Shown piece after piece: positions 59,545 through 64,000 of a stretch of DNA of 64,000 nucleotides (its first letter is position 1; each line of letters opens with the position of its first letter). The position numbers and the translations under genes were made by a program. The stretch comes from Vibrio quintilis (lineage in GTDB: Bacteria; Pseudomonadota; Gammaproteobacteria; Enterobacterales; Vibrionaceae): NCBI RefSeq assembly GCF_024529975.1, contig NZ_AP024898.1, forward strand, positions 620,001 through 684,000. Direction: 5' to 3'. Under the pieces are notes generated by a model that saw only the letters and a program-made list of their open reading frames with translations, had not been told where the DNA came from and searched no databases.

Positions 59545-61461
59545 TCATGTTTGTTCATGGTTCGGGAAGTGAAGCACTTTATATTTATCAATATCACTCA
59601 CGACCCTGTTTCGGCCACTTTCTTTGGCTACGTACAGGTTTTGATCTGCTGAATCAAGTGCTTGTGATAGTTTTGCATTGGGTTCATAAGCAGAAACACC
59701 GATACTGATGGTGAGCTGTTCCACTTTGCTAAAATTAAATTTGGCTACGAGCTGACAGAGCTTTTCGGCCACGATAATTCCTTCCTCAATTTCAGTTTGC
59801 GGGCAGATGACAATAAACTCTTCTCCGCCCCATCTGCCTACATAATCAGTCTGCCGGATGTTGAATTTGAACAGGTTGGAGACTTCTCTTAAGACTTCAT
59901 CCCCAACCAGGTGACCGTAGTTATCATTAATTGCTTTAAAGTGATCGATATCGATAATGAGCAGGCAAAAAGGAATGCTGTATCTTTGTGTCCTTTGTTG
60001 TTCCGTATCCAGAATCCGGTTGATTTTGGAGCGGTTGTACAGACCAGTCAGGGTATCTTTTTCTGAGTATCGTTCCAGGTTCTTTTTATCCGTGATGTCG
60101 GTTGAAACGGAAATATAACCAATTTTAGTCCCGTCATCATTATATTTGGGAATGATATAGCTGCTGACCCAAAAACTTTGCCCGGATTTCATTTTGTTAT
60201 GAAATTCTCCCTTCCAGCTCCGGCCGTCGTTCAGCTCTTGCCACATATCAGAGAAATCTTTCGGCTGGGTTTCATCAGTCTGAAAGATGGAAGAATGTTT
60301 GCCAATCAATTCTCTTCTTTTATAGCCGCTCAGGGTGCAAATGGCATCATTACACCGGGTAATATAGCCTTCCAGATCGGTATCAATAATCGGCACATGT
60401 TGATCGATGATATTTGCATACAATTGGTTAGTTTTGGTAATGCGTTGCAGTTCAAACGCATTTTTTGATGGGGTATAAGAAATAAAAGCACCTAACGGAA
60501 TGGCAACCAGAACGACGATCAGTAAGGTGAAAAGGCTCGATTCAATCGCGTCCCGGGTTAATATGTTATACAGCTTTTCTGAAGGTTTTGCGATCAGTGT
60601 CAGTCCTTCACCATTATTAAAGATGCCTGACATATCAAATATCTGAATACTTGAATGGTCATTTGAACGAATTTGATCCTGTTTCTGGCCTAATTCGCTG
60701 CGAATTGTGTATCCGGAACCGGTATACCTTGACCAGTTTAAGTCCGGATCGGATGCACTGAGTATAAACCCTTCTTTATCAGCCAGGTAAAGATCAAGCT
60801 CACTCGACTTTGTCAGGATACTGAGCATATAGGTCGCATCCATATTGGCAATTACGATGCCTTTGAACTCATTGTTATTGGTATTAAATACCGGTGTTGA
60901 AACCCGGAGTGTCGCCTTATAGGGAATCTCAATTTTTCCGTTTTCACTATTGAGATCTAAATGAGAAATATAATAATCGCCGTGGTGCAGCCCTTTGGTT
61001 TTCTGAAAGTAATAGCGCTTATATTTGTTTTGCAGATCTCGGATATTGGTGTTCTGAATACTGATTTCACCACCAAGTCGATTGATTTTTTCGATTTTGA
61101 CTATTTCGTCACCGTAAGCATCCAGATACCGGAACTGGTAGATGTTTGAACTTGAACGAACGATATTAAGCATTGCATCTTCAAGTTTCAGCAGGTTTTT
61201 ATTGATGGGTGATGTGGCGTATTCTTCAGCGACCTGACTTTCGGAAAGAGAGCTGATCTTCCTTTTGGTATCCTCAATAAAAAACCGGGAGGCACTTTCT
61301 GCACGTTCAAACTGAAATTTAATTCTTTGTTCAATTAATTTTTCAGAAAAATTATAGAAGTAGAAATAACTGGCAAAAGAGGAAACCACCGCAATGACTA
61401 AACCAAATAACAGAAAGTAAGAGATATACTTTCTGTAACTTTTCAAGAATGTCGGTGACAT
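59545..61461 (-). CDS. membrane-bound diguanylate cyclase (sensor-PAS-GGDEF)
   Basis: A 638-residue signalling protein. A first membrane helix (FLLFGLVIAVVSSFASYFYF) is followed by a periplasmic Cache-like sensor of about 260 residues and a second helix (FTLLIVVLVAIPLGAFISY). A PAS domain (DLEGYITRCNDAICTLSGY) and a C-terminal GGDEF domain with RWGGEEF follow. RQTD lies five residues before GGEEF and forms an inhibitory I-site. No EAL domain. It should make cyclic di-GMP in response to an external signal. The start is uncertain: no candidate has a good SD, and an ATG 19 codons upstream is also open. Confidence 0.88.
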   Translation of the reverse strand: MSPTFLKSYRKYISYFLLFGLVIAVVSSFASYFYFYNFSEKLIEQRIKFQFERAESASRFFIEDTKRKISSLSESQVAEEYATSPINKNLLKLEDAMLNIVRSSSNIYQFRYLDAYGDEIVKIEKINRLGGEISIQNTNIRDLQNKYKRYYFQKTKGLHHGDYYISHLDLNSENGKIEIPYKATLRVSTPVFNTNNNEFKGIVIANMDATYMLSILTKSSELDLYLADKEGFILSASDPDLNWSRYTGSGYTIRSELGQKQDQIRSNDHSSIQIFDMSGIFNNGEGLTLIAKPSEKLYNILTRDAIESSLFTLLIVVLVAIPLGAFISYTPSKNAFELQRITKTNQLYANIIDQHVPIIDTDLEGYITRCNDAICTLSGYKRRELIGKHSSIFQTDETQPKDFSDMWQELNDGRSWKGEFHNKMKSGQSFWVSSYIIPKYNDDGTKIGYISVSTDITDKKNLERYSEKDTLTGLYNRSKINRILDTEQQRTQRYSIPFCLLIIDIDHFKAINDNYGHLVGDEVLREVSNLFKFNIRQTDYVGRWGGEEFIVICPQTEIEEGIIVAEKLCQLVAKFNFSKVEQLTISIGVSAYEPNAKLSQALDSADQNLYVAKESGRNRVVSDIDKYKVLHFPNHEQT

Positions 61462-61547
61462 GATTATCAGGCAATCCTGTTTTACGAACACTCTTATGAG
61501 CCTAAGACACGAATCCATAATATTCAAATATTTATGTTAAGAATTGC

Positions 61548-61575
61548 TTATACCCAAACAACCTGAAGAGGCATG
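61548..61575. repeat. dispersed palindrome, single arm
   Basis: TTATACCCAAACAACCTGAA followed by GAGGCATG matches one arm and loop of the 47-bp element. A loose partner (TTTCAGGTAGCCTGAA) occurs about 70 bp later, before the SDR gene. Confidence 0.6.
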
Positions 61576-61677
61576 TTTTAGCGTGCTGTGGCTGTCAGCT
61601 TTTGTTTGATTCACCGTTTGAACAATGATAAACCTGAAAAATCATTTTCAGGTAGCCTGAATCAACAGGAATGAATC

Positions 61678-62409
61678 ATGAAAAAAACAGTACTTGTGAC
61701 CGGTGGCGGCAGAGGGATAGGGGCGGCCACATCCCGGCAGCTCGCTGCTGAAGGTTATGCCGTTTGTGTCAATTATCGTTCAGATAAAATCAGTGCAGAA
61801 GCGGTGGTGGCAGATATTCAGGCGGCGGGTGGTACAGCCTTTGCCTGTCAGGGGGATGTCTCTGATGAAAGTGATGTGATGGCGTTATTTGATGCTGCAG
61901 AGCAGGTGTTGGGGCCGGTGACACATCTGGTCAATAATGCCGGTATCCTGTTCGAACAAACGCCGTTGGTCAGGATGAGTGTGGCACGTTTCAATCAGGT
62001 GATGATCACCAATGTGACCAGCTGCTTTTTGTGCTGCCGGGAGTTCATCCGGAGGGCGCAGCAGCCCGGCGCGATCGTCAATGTTTCCTCAGCCGCGTCA
62101 AGAACCGGTGCACCATTTGAATATGTCGATTATGCAGCCTCAAAAGGTGCGATGGATTCACTGACAAAAGGATTGTCACTGGAAGTGGCTGCGCAGAAAA
62201 TCCGGGTGAATACTGTCCGGCCGGGATTTATTAACACAGAGATGCATACAGATGGCGGAGAGCCGGACCGGGTGGCACGTTTATCTCCGCAAATTCCGTT
62301 ACAGCGGGGTGGTGAGCCGGAGGAAGTGGCCGAAGCGATTGCATGGTTGTTATCTGAAAAAGCTTCCTATGTCACCGGGTCATTTATTGATTTAGCCGGA
62401 GGAAAATAA
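61678..62409 (+). CDS. SDR-family oxidoreductase
   Basis: A 243-residue short-chain dehydrogenase: TGGGRGIGAATS, NNAG, VNVSSAASRTG, VDYAASKGAMD (YxxxK) and a final YVTGSFIDLAGGK. It is a glucose-1-dehydrogenase/FabG-like classical SDR, preferred cofactor NADP(H) by similarity. The stop is 6 bp before a GST gene, so they form an operon. Substrate unknown. Confidence 0.88.
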   Translation: MKKTVLVTGGGRGIGAATSRQLAAEGYAVCVNYRSDKISAEAVVADIQAAGGTAFACQGDVSDESDVMALFDAAEQVLGPVTHLVNNAGILFEQTPLVRMSVARFNQVMITNVTSCFLCCREFIRRAQQPGAIVNVSSAASRTGAPFEYVDYAASKGAMDSLTKGLSLEVAAQKIRVNTVRPGFINTEMHTDGGEPDRVARLSPQIPLQRGGEPEEVAEAIAWLLSEKASYVTGSFIDLAGGK

Positions 62410-62415
62410 AAAATT

Positions 62416-63057
62416 ATGAAGTTATACGGCAGAATAACATCGTTTAATGTACAGAAAGTATTATGGCTTCTGGAAGAGCTTGGGCTTTGTTATGAACATA
62501 TTGAATGTGGTGGCCGCTTCGGCGGATTAGACACAGCAGCGTTTGCCAGGCTGAACCCGATGCAGAAAGTGCCTGTCCTGATTGACGGCGATCATGTGGT
62601 GTGGGAATCCCACACGATACTGAGATATCTGGCGGCTGAATACGGTGGTGAAACATGGTATCCGGCGTGTGCTTATCAGCGTTCTCTTTCTGAACGCTGG
62701 ATGGACTGGGGACATCTGACATTTCAGCAGGCCTTTATGGGAACGTTCTGGGGATATTACCGGATGCCGGCAGAAAAAAGGGATATGCAGGCGGTCAATG
62801 AATCGCTGGAACAATGTGTTAATAGTTTAAATATTCTGGACAAAGCCCTGGCGGAGCAGGCATTCATCGCCGGTAAGACGATCACTCTGGGGGATATCTG
62901 CACCGGCGCGGTACTTTACCGGCTGACTTCGCAAGGGCTGGATGTGCCTTTACCGGAGAATGTGACACGCTGGTATGAACAGCTGAAACAGCGTCCGGGG
63001 TATCAGCGGTGGGTGATGAGTGATTTTACTGAGCTGAAAGGCAGAGAAGATTTTTAG
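62416..63057 (+). CDS. glutathione S-transferase family protein
   Basis: A 213-residue GST. The thioredoxin-like N-terminal domain starts MKLYGRITSFNVQKVLWLLE and has NPMQKVPVLIDGD and VVWESHTILRYLA (the glutathione-binding Glu-Ser pair). A helical C-terminal domain with ITLGDICTGAVLYRL follows. It is co-transcribed with the SDR gene upstream and followed by a terminator. Possible roles include detoxification or glutathione-dependent catabolism. Confidence 0.9.
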   Translation: MKLYGRITSFNVQKVLWLLEELGLCYEHIECGGRFGGLDTAAFARLNPMQKVPVLIDGDHVVWESHTILRYLAAEYGGETWYPACAYQRSLSERWMDWGHLTFQQAFMGTFWGYYRMPAEKRDMQAVNESLEQCVNSLNILDKALAEQAFIAGKTITLGDICTGAVLYRLTSQGLDVPLPENVTRWYEQLKQRPGYQRWVMSDFTELKGREDF

Positions 63058-63104
63058 CCGGAAAGCCTGGGGTGAAGACGTTCAGGGGGCTGAAGTTAAG
63101 GTTG

Positions 63105-63130
63105 AAGGTGCCGTGGTGGCACCTTTTTTT
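63105..63130 (+). terminator. terminator after GST gene
   Basis: A perfect 8-bp stem AAGGTGCC gtggt GGCACCTT followed by a T-run. It lies 47 bp after the stop. Confidence 0.9.
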
Positions 63131-63154
63131 GTTAAATTTGGTTAATCAGCGTTT

Positions 63155-64000
63155 CTATTGCGCTGCTTTCGCCGTGCCTGATGGTCGCCGCGTTTTCCGG
63201 CGCTGCCCGGCAGATTTTGGTTGACCTGCTGCTGAGTGCTGCGTTTGCTGATTTGTAGTATTTCTGTTGGCTGGTTTCTTACGCTTTGGTTGGGTTGGCT
63301 TGTTGTCACCAGTCGTTTCACCCTGACTGAAGCGTTTTTTCTGACCTGAACCGGCTGCGGCTGGCTTTCCATCCGGACGGCGCGGTTTACGCCGCTTAGG
63401 CGGTTGAGATGAAGGCGATGGCTCAGAAACTTGGCTTTTCCGGCTTTCCGTCGTCTTCGCCTTTTTAGGCTTTTTCGGCTTAATCGGGCGCGTGTCCAGC
63501 TTTGATTCCGGTAACGGATTGGTTGGCTGGTAGCCGCTGAGTGTGATGCGCGGCAGTAATTGCTGTGTCAGGCGTTCGATCGCAAACAGGTCCGGCGCTT
63601 CAATGGCAGAAACCAGTGAGATCGCTTTACCGCTTTCTCCGGCCCGGCCCGTCCGGCCGATTCGGTGCACATAATCCTGTGCGACTTTCGGCAGTTCAAA
63701 GTTGACTACCTGCGGAAGTTGCGGGATATCGATACCGCGGGCTGCAATATCTGTGGCAACCAGAACACGCAACTGACCGGATTTAAAATCAGCCAGTGCT
63801 TTTGTCCGTGCATTCTGGCTTTTGTTTCCGTGAATCGCTGCTGCTGCCAGCTTTTCATTGGTCAGAAAGGCGGCTAACCGGTTAGCACCATGCTTGGTCC
63901 GGGTAAACACCAGTACCTGCTGCCAGTTGCCTTCTTTGATGAGCTTCGCCAGCATCGGTGGCTTTTTCTTCACATCAGCCGGATAAATACATTGCTCGAC
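63155..64000 (-). CDS. rhlE: DEAD-box RNA helicase, RhlE-like (C-terminal part)
   Basis: The 3' part of a DEAD-box helicase gene that runs off the right edge; the frame stays open to 64000 ([13 protein letters not shown] at the edge). RecA-like domain 2 is seen: [11 protein letters not shown] (motif IV), [18 protein letters not shown] (motif V) and [13 protein letters not shown] (motif VI). A long basic, low-complexity tail rich in Lys, Pro, Gln and Arg follows, as in RhlE. It probably remodels ribosomal RNA. The N-terminal domain with DEAD lies outside the window. Confidence 0.9.
   Translation of the reverse strand, partial: VEQCIYPADVKKKPPMLAKLIKEGNWQQVLVFTRTKHGANRLAAFLTNEKLAAAAIHGNKSQNARTKALADFKSGQLRVLVATDIAARGIDIPQLPQVVNFELPKVAQDYVHRIGRTGRAGESGKAISLVSAIEAPDLFAIERLTQQLLPRITLSGYQPTNPLPESKLDTRPIKPKKPKKAKTTESRKSQVSEPSPSSQPPKRRKPRRPDGKPAAAGSGQKKRFSQGETTGDNKPTQPKRKKPANRNTTNQQTQHSAAGQPKSAGQRRKTRRPSGTAKAAQ

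Noticed and set aside
1..64000. tRNA, rRNA or replication-origin features
   Set aside because: No sequence resembling these was recognised on either strand by reading; a covariance search was not possible.

Overview
The window looks like a Vibrionaceae genome, probably the secondary chromosome of a Vibrio-group species. The reasons are a Vibrio-type maltose regulon (lamB-malM, malT, malPQ, malK, malEFG), the codon and base composition, and the protein families present. This is inference from remembered family features; nothing was searched.

Layout. (1) 0-2.1 kb: a short operon of a BacA/AerD-type prephenate decarboxylase, an AhpD-like protein and an ornithine-cyclodeaminase-family enzyme, then a LysR regulator and a secreted type-B carboxylesterase. 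(2) 4.9-15.6 kb: lamB-malM, malT and malP-malQ, with recognisable MalT boxes, CRP sites and terminators. (3) 15.7-31.5 kb: an accessory region. It holds a glycosyltransferase, a zinc-ribbon protein with three DUF2589 paralogues, an outer-membrane barrel, and a plus-strand run of an unknown protein, a PatA/PatG-type subtilase, a 52-residue peptide and a GH18 protein. A membrane protein, a degenerate-receiver/AraC regulator, a PHB depolymerase and an orphan AAA+ ATPase resembling those of extracellular contractile injection systems follow. (4) 31.6-33.2 kb: eight tandem copies of a ~100-bp REP-containing unit run into the 3' end of a RAYT transposase gene. (5) 33.4-38.8 kb: ordinary metabolic and regulatory genes plus a collapsed SDR pseudogene. 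(6) 38.8-48.3 kb: a possible defence island with a PD-(D/E)XK-like protein, a MoxR/RavA ATPase plus VWA partner, and a HEPN gene split by a complete IS66 element with an 8-bp target duplication; a second, decayed IS66 remnant lies beside it. (7) 48.3-55.8 kb: a secreted protein of unknown function, then divergent malK and malEFG. (8) 56-64 kb: a small protein behind a perfect palindrome, a secreted nuclease, an Asp/Glu racemase, two GNATs, a diguanylate cyclase, SDR, GST and the 3' part of an RhlE-like helicase.

How it works together. The mal genes import (LamB, MalEFGK) and degrade (MalP, MalQ) maltodextrins under MalT and CRP. They sit in two blocks separated by about 34 kb of mostly accessory DNA.

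Best candidates for an undescribed system: the 16.9-27.6 kb cluster, with a PatA/PatG-like protease directly followed by a short amphipathic peptide with a QPVxR leader motif but no YcaO cyclase; and the nuclease/MoxR-VWA/HEPN block at 39-47.6 kb. A dispersed ~47-bp palindrome and a GGGACAGRC motif recur in intergenic DNA.
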